The notes beneath the pieces are model-generated. The model ran no database searches. It was not told where the DNA came from and saw only the letters and a list, made by a program, of their open reading frames with translations. Positions 1 to 6,402 of a stretch of DNA of 9,570 nt are shown here, in pieces. The DNA is from Gammaproteobacteria bacterium (GTDB taxonomy: Bacteria > Pseudomonadota > Gammaproteobacteria > Steroidobacterales > Steroidobacteraceae): contig JASHVF010000039.1 in NCBI GenBank assembly GCA_030039615.1, positions 1 through 9,570 on the forward strand, read 5' to 3'. How positions within the stretch are numbered: position 1 is the first letter of the stretch; the number at the start of each line of letters is the position of its first letter. The translations under genes and the position numbers were made by a program.

Positions 1-51
1 ATTCTGGCGCGGCGCCGCGGCGCCGTCCCGCACTTCCGGAGCAAGCGATGA
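1..51 (+). CDS. Possible C-terminal tail of an upstream gene (partial)
   Basis: Frame 1 is open from the window edge to a TGA at 49-51 and would encode the last 16 residues (ILARRRGAVPHFRSKR) of a protein beginning outside the window. The stop overlaps the ATG of the next gene in an ATGA arrangement, which is typical of translationally coupled genes; this is the main reason to believe it. The tail is strongly basic, as cytoplasmic ends of membrane proteins often are, but no family can be recognised from so few residues. An open frame this short can occur by chance in GC-rich DNA, so the call is tentative. Confidence 0.35.
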   Translation: MLARRRGAVPHFRSKR

Positions 52-410
52 ACGATAGCGGCTGGGTAGAGAGTCTACTGCGCGCCATCGACGCCCGGGA
101 TGCCGCGGCATTCGTCGGCTTTCTCACGGCCGACGCCACGTTCCGCTTCGGCAATTCCCCGCCGGTGCACGGGCGCGAGGCGATCGAAGCGGTGGCCGGG
201 GGCTTCTTCGCGGCGATCGCCGGGCTCTCGCACGCACTCAACGAGCACTGGTCGCTCGCGGAAGTGACCATCTGCACCGGTACGGTCAGCTATACGCGGC
301 GCGACCGCCGCGTGCTTACGGTGCCGTTCGCCAACGTGCTGAAGTTGCGCGACGGGCGCATCTGCGATTATCAGATCTTCGTCGACAACTCGGCGCTGTT
401 CGCTCCCTGA
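48..410 (+). CDS. SnoaL/NTF2-like domain protein
   Basis: A 120-residue protein with the pattern of small SnoaL-like members of the NTF2 superfamily, which form a cone-shaped alpha+beta fold. Visible features are the N-terminal helix with ARDAAAFVGFLTADATFRFG (about residues 16-35), a helix after PPVHGREAI, and C-terminal strands ending LKLRDGRICDYQIFVD (about 98-113). The F-G-N-x-x-P and D-G-R-I segments are typical of the family. Members include isomerases, cyclases and ligand-binding proteins of unknown role, so no substrate can be assigned. The start is supported by GGAG six bases upstream of the ATG. It converges on the hydrogenase-associated operon and is probably not part of it; it may be coupled to an upstream gene through an ATGA overlap. 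There is no signal peptide, so it is probably cytoplasmic. Confidence 0.8.
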   Translation: MNDSGWVESLLRAIDARDAAAFVGFLTADATFRFGNSPPVHGREAIEAVAGGFFAAIAGLSHALNEHWSLAEVTICTGTVSYTRRDRRVLTVPFANVLKLRDGRICDYQIFVDNSALFAP

Positions 411-411
411 A

Positions 412-427
412 CCGCGCGAGCGCGCGG
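412..427. terminator. GC-rich hairpin between convergent genes
   Basis: A perfect inverted repeat, CCGCGCG-AG-CGCGCGG, fills the 18-base gap between the convergent stops at 410 and 429. A shared bidirectional terminator is the natural reading of the position. There is no T-run on either side and the loop would be only 2-4 bases, so it is not a canonical intrinsic terminator. It may act with Rho, or the symmetry may reflect GC bias. Confidence 0.35.
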
Positions 428-428
428 C

Positions 429-1328
429 TCAGCCGAGCAGCAGGCCGACGGCGAAGAGCAGCAGCGCCGCGTGAATCATCACGACGTTGATGCCGAGCCA
501 GCGGGTGAGCCCGGCCAGATCATCGGCATGCACGAAGACCTGGCGCACCACGAGCACCGCGAGCGGCGCGGCGAGCTGCGCAAGGAGCGACCAGGGCGGC
601 AGCCTGCCCGCCAGGACGGCGACCGGCGGCACGGCAAAGGCGCCGGCGACCAGCGTGCCGAACACCAGCGCGCTGCGGCGCCGCCCGAGAACGATGGGCA
701 GGTGGCGCCGGCCGACGCGGCGGTCGGGGTCGACATCCGGGAACTGGTTCACCAGCAGCAGCTCGCTCGCGAGAAACATCGGCGGGAGCGAGGCGACCGC
801 CGCGGGCAGCGAGTAGTGCCCGGTCAGCACGAAGGCCGTGCCCATCACCATCAGGGGCCCGAAGCCGAGGCCCGGCGCGAGCAGGCACAGCAGCGGCCAG
901 CGGGTCACCCGCGGTGTGTACGCCACCACCAGCAGCACGCCGGCGAGCCCGAGGGGCAGCAGCGCCAGACCCTTCTCGGAGACGAAATAGACCCCGATCA
1001 GCGCGGTCAGCAGCAGGCAGGCGAGTCCCGCGGCCCGTGTGGCGGCGGCCGCCTGCGGATGCGCGGGAAGACTGCCGCTGCCACCGCTGAAGGGGGTGCG
1101 CGCGGTGAGCAGGTCGAGACCGGAGCGGAAGTCCTCGTACTCGTTGAGCAGGTTCACGCTGAGGTGGGCGAGCAGCGCCCCGCACAGCACCAGGAAGCAC
1201 TCGGACAGCGCCACGTGCACGCCACTACGCAGTGCCACGCCGATGCCGATCAGCACCGACAGCGGCGGCAGCGTCAGGAAGTTCGGACGCGCGGCGCGCA
1301 GCACCGAGCCGACGATCGCGCGCTCCAT
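429..1328 (-). CDS. UbiA/MenA-like membrane prenyltransferase
   Basis: A 299-residue, almost wholly hydrophobic protein with about eight or nine membrane segments, the usual size and topology of the UbiA superfamily. These intramembrane enzymes transfer a polyprenyl chain from its diphosphate to an aromatic or other acceptor. Both diphosphate-binding motifs are visible. The first is NLLNEYEDFRSGLD (residues 59-72), related to the N-D-x-x-D motif but with Glu63 where Asp is usual. The second is NQFPDVDPD (194-202), giving Asp198 and Asp202. The pattern is closest to MenA (1,4-dihydroxy-2-naphthoate prenyltransferase), but haem or chlorophyll-type relatives cannot be excluded. The ATG at 1328 is preferred over an adjacent TTG; a G-rich tract lies just upstream. 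It is the last gene of the leftward hydrogenase operon, 78 bases after the cytochrome c gene. A role in making the quinone that accepts H2 electrons is inference from position. Confidence 0.82.
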   Translation of the reverse strand: MERAIVGSVLRAARPNFLTLPPLSVLIGIGVALRSGVHVALSECFLVLCGALLAHLSVNLLNEYEDFRSGLDLLTARTPFSGGSGSLPAHPQAAAATRAAGLACLLLTALIGVYFVSEKGLALLPLGLAGVLLVVAYTPRVTRWPLLCLLAPGLGFGPLMVMGTAFVLTGHYSLPAAVASLPPMFLASELLLVNQFPDVDPDRRVGRRHLPIVLGRRRSALVFGTLVAGAFAVPPVAVLAGRLPPWSLLAQLAAPLAVLVVRQVFVHADDLAGLTRWLGINVVMIHAALLLFAVGLLLG

Positions 1329-1406
1329 CAACCCGCCCCCCGGGCAGCCCGCCGCCCCGGGTCAGAATAGCACCCTCGCGGGGGCGGCCGATGCCGCGGC
1401 GCCCGC
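1329..1406 (-). promoter_or_regulatory. Gap before the prenyltransferase gene, with a possible -10 element
   Basis: This is the only real gap in the leftward gene set. On the minus strand TATTCT (1369-1364) resembles a sigma-70 -10 element and sits 35 bases before the ATG. No convincing -35 hexamer is placed upstream, so an independent promoter for the prenyltransferase is only possible. The rest is GC-rich with no strong hairpin followed by T residues, so read-through from the hydrogenase genes remains likely. Confidence 0.2.
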
Positions 1407-1823
1407 TCAGCCACCGGGCGGCAGCGTCTCGATGTAGGCGACGAGCTGCCAGAGCTGCTCATCGCTCAAGCTCGGCCAGGACGCCATGGCGGTACCGGGC
1501 ACTCCGTCACGGATGGCGAGGAAGGCGCGCGCCGCGCCGGCGCGCTCCGACCAGGGAGGCATGGTGAGATTGGCGGGCGGCGGCACGATCGATTCCTGCC
1601 GCAGGCCGTGCCCGTCACCGCGAGCGCCATGGCAGATGGCGCAATGAGACCCAAACAGCTCACCGCCCGCGCGCTGCGCTTCGGCGGAGCCGAGCAGTCC
1701 CCGGGGCGGGTCGGGCGATGCGCCACTACATCCCGAAATGACGGGTAAGAGCGTGGATAGGGCGATCGCCGCCAGAGCCCTGCGGCCGCAGATCGAGTTG
1801 GTAGCCAAGCGTCTGCACTTCAC
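1407..1823 (-). CDS. Monohaem class I cytochrome c, probable lipoprotein
   Basis: A small exported cytochrome c of about 138 residues. From the chosen GTG start it has a basic N-terminus (KCRR, GRR), a hydrophobic stretch ALAAIALSTLLPV (17-28) and a lipobox-like I-S-G-C with Cys32 as the probable lipidated residue; Ser at +2 suggests outer-membrane sorting if the Lol rule applies. The mature part has one haem-binding CAICH (61-65) and a likely axial Met113 in GTAMASWP, ending with a helix (LSDEQLWQLVAYIETLP) typical of class I cytochromes c. The start is uncertain: GTG at 1823, ATG at 1847 and TTG at 1808 are all in frame, none with a strong ribosome site, and all lie inside the protease gene. 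The signal peptide is thus encoded in DNA that also encodes the end of the protease. As a membrane-tethered periplasmic electron carrier it could link the hydrogenase to other redox proteins; this is inference from the operon. Confidence 0.85.
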   Translation of the reverse strand: MKCRRLATNSICGRRALAAIALSTLLPVISGCSGASPDPPRGLLGSAEAQRAGGELFGSHCAICHGARGDGHGLRQESIVPPPANLTMPPWSERAGAARAFLAIRDGVPGTAMASWPSLSDEQLWQLVAYIETLPPGG

Positions 1824-2301
1824 GGAGGATGGCGTCAGTGAGCTCATCGAGCGCGGCGTCGACGACCGAGGTGCGGCCGACGCCGAGACCGATGCGTCCG
1901 GGTACCAGGCCGAGCAGAACCACCGAGAGCGGATAACGGCCGATGAGCCGCGCGGCATTGAGAAGATCCGCTACGCCCACCTGATGCACGGACAGGCGGT
2001 CGCGCACCGCGTCCATGACGTCGGCGCCGTCGAGCCGCACCAGCGTGCCCGGCTCCTCATCCGTTGCCACGGCATCGACGAGGATCACGTGCCCCGCTTC
2101 CGCGATCTCATCGAGGAGCGACAGCCCGAGCGTGCCGCCCTCGACCAGGCGCACTTCGGGGGGAATACGGTAATCGCGCTCGAGGCGCGCGACCGCCGCG
2201 GCGCCGACGCCATCGTCGCCGAGCAACACGTTGCCGAGTCCGAGCACCAGCACCGCGGGCCGGGCGCCCTCGCCGGCGGCGTGCGGCGGCGCCTCACTCA
2301 C
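1726..2301 (-). CDS. hupD: Hydrogenase maturation endopeptidase (HupD/HyaD family)
   Basis: A cytoplasmic protease of 191 residues that cleaves the C-terminal extension of the [NiFe] large subunit once nickel is inserted. The N-terminal strand and loop LVLGLGNVLLGDDGVG (about 18-33) is the family signature. Nickel-sensing ligands matching Glu16, Asp62 and His93 of E. coli HybD are Asp30 (LLGDDG), Asp76 (ILVDAV) and His106 (SVHQVG). The GTG at 2301 overlaps the stop of the cytochrome b gene as GTGAGTGA, implying translational coupling. Its substrate is most probably the large subunit encoded just upstream in the operon. The last 30 or so residues lie beyond the conserved core, and their codons overlap out of frame with the probable start and signal peptide of the cytochrome c gene. 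Confidence 0.93.
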   Translation of the reverse strand: MSEAPPHAAGEGARPAVLVLGLGNVLLGDDGVGAAAVARLERDYRIPPEVRLVEGGTLGLSLLDEIAEAGHVILVDAVATDEEPGTLVRLDGADVMDAVRDRLSVHQVGVADLLNAARLIGRYPLSVVLLGLVPGRIGLGVGRTSVVDAALDELTDAILREVQTLGYQLDLRPQGSGGDRPIHALTRHFGM

Positions 2302-2992
2302 GGCTGCCCGGTTCCTTGAACTTGTAGCCGGAGAAGATGGAATCGAAGACGCCGTTGCGCTCGACGAGCGCGTACAGCACCGGGAAATACACGTGCGCGA
2401 CGGCAAACACGAGGATCACCCACATGCCGATGTGGTGGATGAGGCGCGCGATCGGCAGCCCGTGAAACAGCGGGATCAGCCAGCCGAACCACTGCATCGG
2501 CGAGCCCGGCGGAGCGTATACGGTGTAAAGCGCGAAGCCGGTCGCCATCATCACGAAGTAGACGGCGAAGATCCCCGCGTAGGTAAGGCCGGCGAGCGCA
2601 TTGTGGCCGAGGTAGTCCACCGACTGGCGGCTGAGGAATGTATAAAAGAGGAACGCCTGCCGGAAGCTGCGCCAGCGCTCGAGCGACACCGGGAGCAGCT
2701 GCGACCAGCGGGCGTAACGGTTACCGGCGAACGCCCAATAAACCCGCACCAGCGCCGCGAGCGTGAATACGATCGAGGCGTACAGGTGCACGCTGCGCAT
2801 CCTGCCCATGATGAAATGGGCACTCGCGGGGCCGGGCGCGCTGATGAAGGGATGGCCGATGTAGAAGCCGGTGACGGCGAGCGTGACGATCGAGAAGAAC
2901 AGCAGCCAGTGCGCGAGCCGCACCGGCAGCTCCCAGATATAGACGCGCTCGAGCATGGCGTGCTCGCCGGCATGCGCCGGGACCGCGCTCAC
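2294..2992 (-). CDS. hupC: Ni/Fe-hydrogenase b-type cytochrome subunit
   Basis: An integral membrane dihaem cytochrome b of 232 residues that anchors the periplasmic hydrogenase and passes its electrons to the quinone pool (HyaC/HupC/HoxZ family). The signature VYIWELPVRLAHWLL (18-31) opens the first membrane helix. Four membrane segments are visible, near 26-46, 67-90, 129-158 and 184-210. Candidate haem ligands are His28, His69, His186 or His187, and His200. The GTG at 2992 is chosen because it overlaps the large-subunit stop as GTGA and has GAGGG (3001-2997) four bases upstream. An internal ATG at 2956, giving 220 residues, is the alternative and has a weaker ribosome site. The gene order small, large, cytochrome b, protease matches classical group 1 uptake hydrogenase operons. 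Confidence 0.95.
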   Translation of the reverse strand: MSAVPAHAGEHAMLERVYIWELPVRLAHWLLFFSIVTLAVTGFYIGHPFISAPGPASAHFIMGRMRSVHLYASIVFTLAALVRVYWAFAGNRYARWSQLLPVSLERWRSFRQAFLFYTFLSRQSVDYLGHNALAGLTYAGIFAVYFVMMATGFALYTVYAPPGSPMQWFGWLIPLFHGLPIARLIHHIGMWVILVFAVAHVYFPVLYALVERNGVFDSIFSGYKFKEPGSRE

Positions 2993-4698
2993 GACACCCT
3001 CACGCGCGCCAGCTCGCGCCGCGTAGCGTCGACCACGTGCACGCCGCAGGCCATGCACGGATCGAAGGAGTGCACCGTACGCAGGATCTCGAGCGGCTGC
3101 TCGGGCTTGGCCACCGGCGTGCCGACGAGCGCGGCCTCATAGGGGCCCGACTGGCCCTTGGCATCGCGCGGTCCGGCATTCCAGGTGCTCGGCACGACAC
3201 ATTGATACTTGGCGATCCTGCCGTCCTTGATGTGCACCCAGTGCCCGAGCGAGCCGCGCGGCGCCTCGTGGAAGCCGGCGCCGAAGCAATCCTTCGGCCA
3301 GCTGCCCGGATCCCATCGGCTGGTGTCCTGGATGCGGTAGTCACGGCGCGCCATGTTCTCGGCCAGCGCCTCGACGTACATGCCCATCGATTCGACCAGC
3401 ACCTGAGACTCGATGGCGCGTGCGGCGATGCGTCCGAGCGTCGAGAACAGAGCCGTCGCCGGGGCGCCGAGCTGCGTGAGCGCCTTGTCGACCAGCTCCT
3501 TGACGCGCGCCGGACGGCCGGAGGCGTAGGCGACCAGCATGCGCGCGAGCGGACCCACCTGCATGGGTACTCCGTCGTAACGCGGCGACTTGAGCCAGGA
3601 GTACTTCTGGTCAGTGTGCAGCCGGTCATACGGAGGCTTCGGCCCCGTGTAGTTCGGGTGCGTCTCGCCCTTGTAGGGATTGAGGCCCTCGCCGTCGCCG
3701 ACCGAGTAGTCGTACCAGGAGTGCGTGACGAACTCGACGATCTTCGCCTGATCGACCGGCTCGATGTGCGCGAGGTCCTGGTTGCGAATGATTCCCGCGG
3801 GGATGTAAAGCTCCGGCTGCGGGTTGTCATCCAGCGGAAAGTCGCCGTAGCTCATGAAGTTCGTGACCCCGGCGCCGATCGCGAACCAATCCTTGTAGAA
3901 GGGCGCGATGGCGAGCACGTCCGGGATGTACACGCGCGTCACGAAATCCAGTCCCTCGGCGACCAGCTTGCGCAGCGCCGCGATCGTACCCATGTTGAGC
4001 GAGGCCTGCGCGTCCGGGTCCACCGGAGTCGCCATGCCGCCGACCAGGAAGCTCTGCAGGTGCGGGTTCTTGCCGCCGAGGATCGCGTGGATCTTGATGA
4101 AGCGGCGCTGCCAGTCGAGTGCCTCGAGGTAGTGCGCCACCGCCATGAGATTGGCTTCCGGCGGCAGCCGGTAGGCCGAATGTCCCCAGTAGGCGTTGGC
4201 GAAGATGCCGAGCTGCCCGCGCTCGACGAAGGCCTTCACGCGGTCGCGCACGCCGGCGAAATACCTGGCGCTCGAGAGCGGCCAGTCGGAGATCGACTGG
4301 GCGAGGCTCGAGGTCTTGGCGGGATCGGCGCTGAGGGCGCTCACGATATCGACCCAGTCGAGCGCCTGCAGATGATAGAAATGAACGACGTGGTCCTGCA
4401 CGTTCTGCGCCGCGATGATGAGGTTGCGCAGGATGCGCGCGTTCGGCGGCGGCACGGCGCCGATCGCGTGCTCGACGGCGCGGATCGAGGCGATGGCGTG
4501 CACAGTGGTGCACACCCCGCAGATGCGCTGCGCGAACGCCCAGGCGTCGCGCGGGTCGCGGCCCTCGAGAATCAGCTCGATGCCGCGGAACATGGTGCAC
4601 GACGACCAGGCCTCTTTGACCGCGCCCCCGTCCACCTCTGCCTCGATGCGCAGGTGGCCCTCGATCCGCGTGACCGGATCAACGACAACGTGAGTCAT
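2989..4698 (-). CDS. hupL: [NiFe] uptake hydrogenase large subunit (group 1)
   Basis: A 569-residue catalytic subunit that carries the NiFe(CN)2CO site and splits H2 into protons and electrons. The N-terminal DPVTRIEGH (7-15) is typical. The L1 motif RICGVCTTVH (58-67) supplies Cys60 and Cys63. The L2 motif DPCMACGVH (546-554) supplies Cys548 and Cys551. Maturation would cut after His554 and remove the last 15 residues; the matching protease is in the same operon. It has no signal peptide and is expected to ride through the Tat system with the small subunit. Its ATG overlaps the small-subunit stop as ATGA, and its stop overlaps the cytochrome b GTG. L1 and L2 fit group 1 respiratory enzymes rather than groups 2-4. 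I cannot assign the subgroup by eye. Confidence 0.97.
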   Translation of the reverse strand: MTHVVVDPVTRIEGHLRIEAEVDGGAVKEAWSSCTMFRGIELILEGRDPRDAWAFAQRICGVCTTVHAIASIRAVEHAIGAVPPPNARILRNLIIAAQNVQDHVVHFYHLQALDWVDIVSALSADPAKTSSLAQSISDWPLSSARYFAGVRDRVKAFVERGQLGIFANAYWGHSAYRLPPEANLMAVAHYLEALDWQRRFIKIHAILGGKNPHLQSFLVGGMATPVDPDAQASLNMGTIAALRKLVAEGLDFVTRVYIPDVLAIAPFYKDWFAIGAGVTNFMSYGDFPLDDNPQPELYIPAGIIRNQDLAHIEPVDQAKIVEFVTHSWYDYSVGDGEGLNPYKGETHPNYTGPKPPYDRLHTDQKYSWLKSPRYDGVPMQVGPLARMLVAYASGRPARVKELVDKALTQLGAPATALFSTLGRIAARAIESQVLVESMGMYVEALAENMARRDYRIQDTSRWDPGSWPKDCFGAGFHEAPRGSLGHWVHIKDGRIAKYQCVVPSTWNAGPRDAKGQSGPYEAALVGTPVAKPEQPLEILRTVHSFDPCMACGVHVVDATRRELARVRVS

Positions 4699-5825
4699 TT
4701 CTTGGCCCCCGCCTGCTCGCCGGTACCTTTCCCGGCGGCCGGCTTCTCCTCGACCACGAGCCGCCCGCGGCCACGGCGCATCACCTCGCCGATCCCGTGC
4801 ACTACGACACCGGCAGCCACGGCACCGGTGAGCCCCACGCCGACCGTATCGAGCCAGCGGTCGGTATTGACACCCGCCACATCCGGCAGCTTCTGATAGA
4901 AGGGCGTCATCACGTCCCAGAAGTTCGGCTCGGCGCAGCCGATGCAGGGATGACCACAGCCGATCGGCCAGTTGGTGTGCTCGTTCCAACCGACGTTCGG
5001 ACAGTTCTGCGAGGTCGCCGGTCCCTTGCAGCCCATCTTGTAGAGGCAATGGCCGTGCCGATGGGCCTCATCGCCCCAGCTCTCCACGTACTGCCCGGCG
5101 TCGAAGTGCGCACGCCGCTCGCAGCCATCGTGGATCGACTTGCCGTAGGCGAACAGCGGCCGGCGGTAGCGATCGAGCGGCGGCCACTGCTTGAGCGTCA
5201 GGTAATAGACGATGAGCGCCGTGATGTTCTCGGCATTGGCCGGGCACGCCGACATGTTGATGAGGTTTCTGACGCCCGGCACGGCGTCCGCGACCGACAG
5301 CGCGCGGGTCGGATTGGGCCGCGCGGCCGGGATGCCGCCGAAGGTTGCGCAGGTGCCGACCGCGATCGTGGCGGCCGCGTTGCCGCACACCTCGCGCGCG
5401 ATGTCGAGCGCCGAGCGCCCGCCGATGCAGCAGTAGCCGCTGTCCGCATCTCCCGGGATCGAGCCCTCGACGAGCGCGATGTAGTTGCCCTTGTTCTGCT
5501 TCACGGTCTCGTCCAGCACGCCCTCGGCCTGGGCGCCGGCGGCGGCCATCAGCGTCTCGTGATAGTTGAGCGAGATGGTGTCGAGGACCAGGTCGGCCAC
5601 CGTCGGGTGGCTGGCGCGCAGGAACGATTCCGTGTTGCCGGCGCAGTCCTGGAATTCGAGCCACACGAGGATCGGACGTTTCTCGTTCTCTACCGCCTTG
5701 GCGATCGCGGCGGCCGACCCTTCCGGCAGGCCGAGCACGGTGGCCATGCTGGCGCAGAAGGTCAGGAACTCGCGTCGCGATACGCCCTGCCGCTGCAGCT
5801 CGCGCATCAGCCTGGTATGTGCCAT
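4695..5825 (-). CDS. hupS: [NiFe] uptake hydrogenase small subunit, Tat-exported
   Basis: A 376-residue precursor of the iron-sulfur subunit, close in length to E. coli HyaA. Residues 16-21 (SRREFL) form a twin-arginine signal followed by a hydrophobic stretch to about 41. Distal-cluster ligands are His232, Cys235, Cys260 and Cys266. Medial-cluster ligands are Cys275, Cys294 and Cys297, with Pro287 in the position that normally favours [3Fe-4S]. Proximal ligands are Cys61, Cys159 and Cys194, but the expected fourth cysteine is Asn64 in DCAGNTES. The two additional cysteines of O2-tolerant group 1d enzymes are glycines (63 and 164). Cys290 beside the medial site and Cys132 next to Cys133 are extra. 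A C-terminal membrane helix (about 325-346) carries His343, a probable ligand or neighbour of a cytochrome b haem, followed by a basic tail. The ATG at 5825 has a strong ribosome site five bases upstream. Confidence 0.96.
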   Translation of the reverse strand: MAHTRLMRELQRQGVSRREFLTFCASMATVLGLPEGSAAAIAKAVENEKRPILVWLEFQDCAGNTESFLRASHPTVADLVLDTISLNYHETLMAAAGAQAEGVLDETVKQNKGNYIALVEGSIPGDADSGYCCIGGRSALDIAREVCGNAAATIAVGTCATFGGIPAARPNPTRALSVADAVPGVRNLINMSACPANAENITALIVYYLTLKQWPPLDRYRRPLFAYGKSIHDGCERRAHFDAGQYVESWGDEAHRHGHCLYKMGCKGPATSQNCPNVGWNEHTNWPIGCGHPCIGCAEPNFWDVMTPFYQKLPDVAGVNTDRWLDTVGVGLTGAVAAGVVVHGIGEVMRRGRGRLVVEEKPAAGKGTGEQAGAKK

Positions 5826-5830
5826 CTGAG

Positions 5831-5839
5831 CCCCTCCCC
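5831..5839 (-). promoter_or_regulatory. Strong ribosome binding site for the small subunit
   Basis: On the minus strand GGGGAGGGG lies five bases before the ATG at 5825. It fixes the start of the small subunit over an in-frame upstream ATG at 5927, which would add a non-conserved leader in front of the Tat signal. Confidence 0.75.
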
Positions 5840-5999
5840 GGCAAAGCTGGCCGATTATCGCCGAGTTCTGAGAGGCGGACATACGTGAAATCCGTAACGC
5901 CGCGGCGGCTGCAGTCGCCCGCGTCAAAGGCGTAACATCGGCCGAAGCGGCGGCTCCCGGGGGAGTCCGGACGCTTTTGAGTCATCGGCGCGGCCGTTC

Positions 6000-6005
6000 G
6001 GAGGG
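6000..6005 (+). promoter_or_regulatory. Ribosome binding site deciding the GTG start of hypA
   Basis: GGAGGG lies five bases before the GTG at 6011. It supports that GTG, which yields the obligatory N-terminal Met-His-Glu of HypA. Confidence 0.75.
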
Positions 6006-6010
6006 CTGGC

Positions 6011-6382
6011 GTGCACGAGCTGTCGATATGTCAGGCTCTTCTGGAAGAGGTGGCGAAGATCGCCGCGAGTCACGAGGCGCGCACGGTCGAGCGCATTACC
6101 GTGGAGGTCGGGCGGCTCTCGGGCGTCGAGCCGGAGCTCCTCGCGCGTGCCTTCGAGATCGCGCGCGCCGGCACCTGTGCCGCCGGGGCGGAGCTCGCCA
6201 TCACGGTACCCGAGATCATGGTGCGCTGCAGCGACTGCGGCGCAGCATCGCCCGCGGAGCCCAACCGGCTGCTGTGCGCCGCCTGCGGCGGCTACCACAC
6301 GCGCGTGCTCGAGGGGGACGAGCTGCGGCTGCGGGCGGTCGAGCTCGACGTGCCGGAGGCACAGGCCGCGGCAATCCACTGA
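6011..6382 (+). CDS. hypA: Hydrogenase nickel chaperone HypA
   Basis: A 123-residue cytoplasmic metallochaperone that works with HypB to insert nickel into the large-subunit precursor. The GTG start gives MHELSICQALLEEV, the invariant N-terminus in which His2 binds nickel. The structural zinc site is complete: CSDC (Cys73, Cys76) and CAAC (Cys89, Cys92). Length is normal for the family (about 113-120 plus a short tail). It is the first gene of the rightward maturation operon and is divergent from the hydrogenase structural genes; hypB follows after 20 bases. Confidence 0.96.
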   Translation: MHELSICQALLEEVAKIAASHEARTVERITVEVGRLSGVEPELLARAFEIARAGTCAAGAELAITVPEIMVRCSDCGAASPAEPNRLLCAACGGYHTRVLEGDELRLRAVELDVPEAQAAAIH

Positions 6383-6402
6383 CATCCGAGGAGACATGCA
6401 CC

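Larger units (their letters stand above)
5826..6010. promoter_or_regulatory. Divergent intergenic region between structural and maturation operons
   Basis: This 185-base non-coding gap must hold the promoters for both the leftward hydrogenase operon and the rightward hyp operon, unless hyp transcription starts further away. On the minus strand GATAAT (5859-5854), 28 bases before the small-subunit ATG, is a good -10 match, but no clear -35 is correctly spaced. A TTGACG-like hexamer is also present on the minus strand further upstream, without a well-spaced -10. I saw no convincing sigma-54 (GG-N10-GC type) or FNR (TTGAT-N4-ATCAA) site. A 7-base inverted pair, GGCCGAT (5849-5855) and ATCGGCC (5938-5944), is probably coincidental. 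Confidence 0.45.

Noticed and set aside
11..24. Perfect 14-base palindrome GGCGCCGCGGCGCC
   Set aside because: It lies in what is probably the Arg-rich end of an upstream coding region. GC-only palindromes are common in DNA of this composition, and no T-run follows.
471..1370. A 299-codon plus-strand frame opposite the prenyltransferase
   Set aside because: Its composition is low complexity (Arg, Gln, Glu, His, Gly) as expected for the complement of a membrane protein gene, with no family signature.
3037..4896. A 619-codon open frame on the plus strand opposite the large and small subunit genes
   Set aside because: It is a GC-rich antisense shadow. Its translation is dominated by Arg, His, Asp and Val with no recognisable domain, while the minus strand encodes an unmistakable hydrogenase.
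5849..5944. GGCCGAT / ATCGGCC inverted pair in the divergent region considered as an operator
   Set aside because: The arms are only 7 bases and more than 80 bases apart, with no repeat of the half-site, so chance is sufficient.
5977..6402. A 142-codon upstream extension of the hypB frame
   Set aside because: It overlaps hypA, is Arg/Gly-rich and would displace the MCQTCGC nickel motif from the N-terminus where it belongs.
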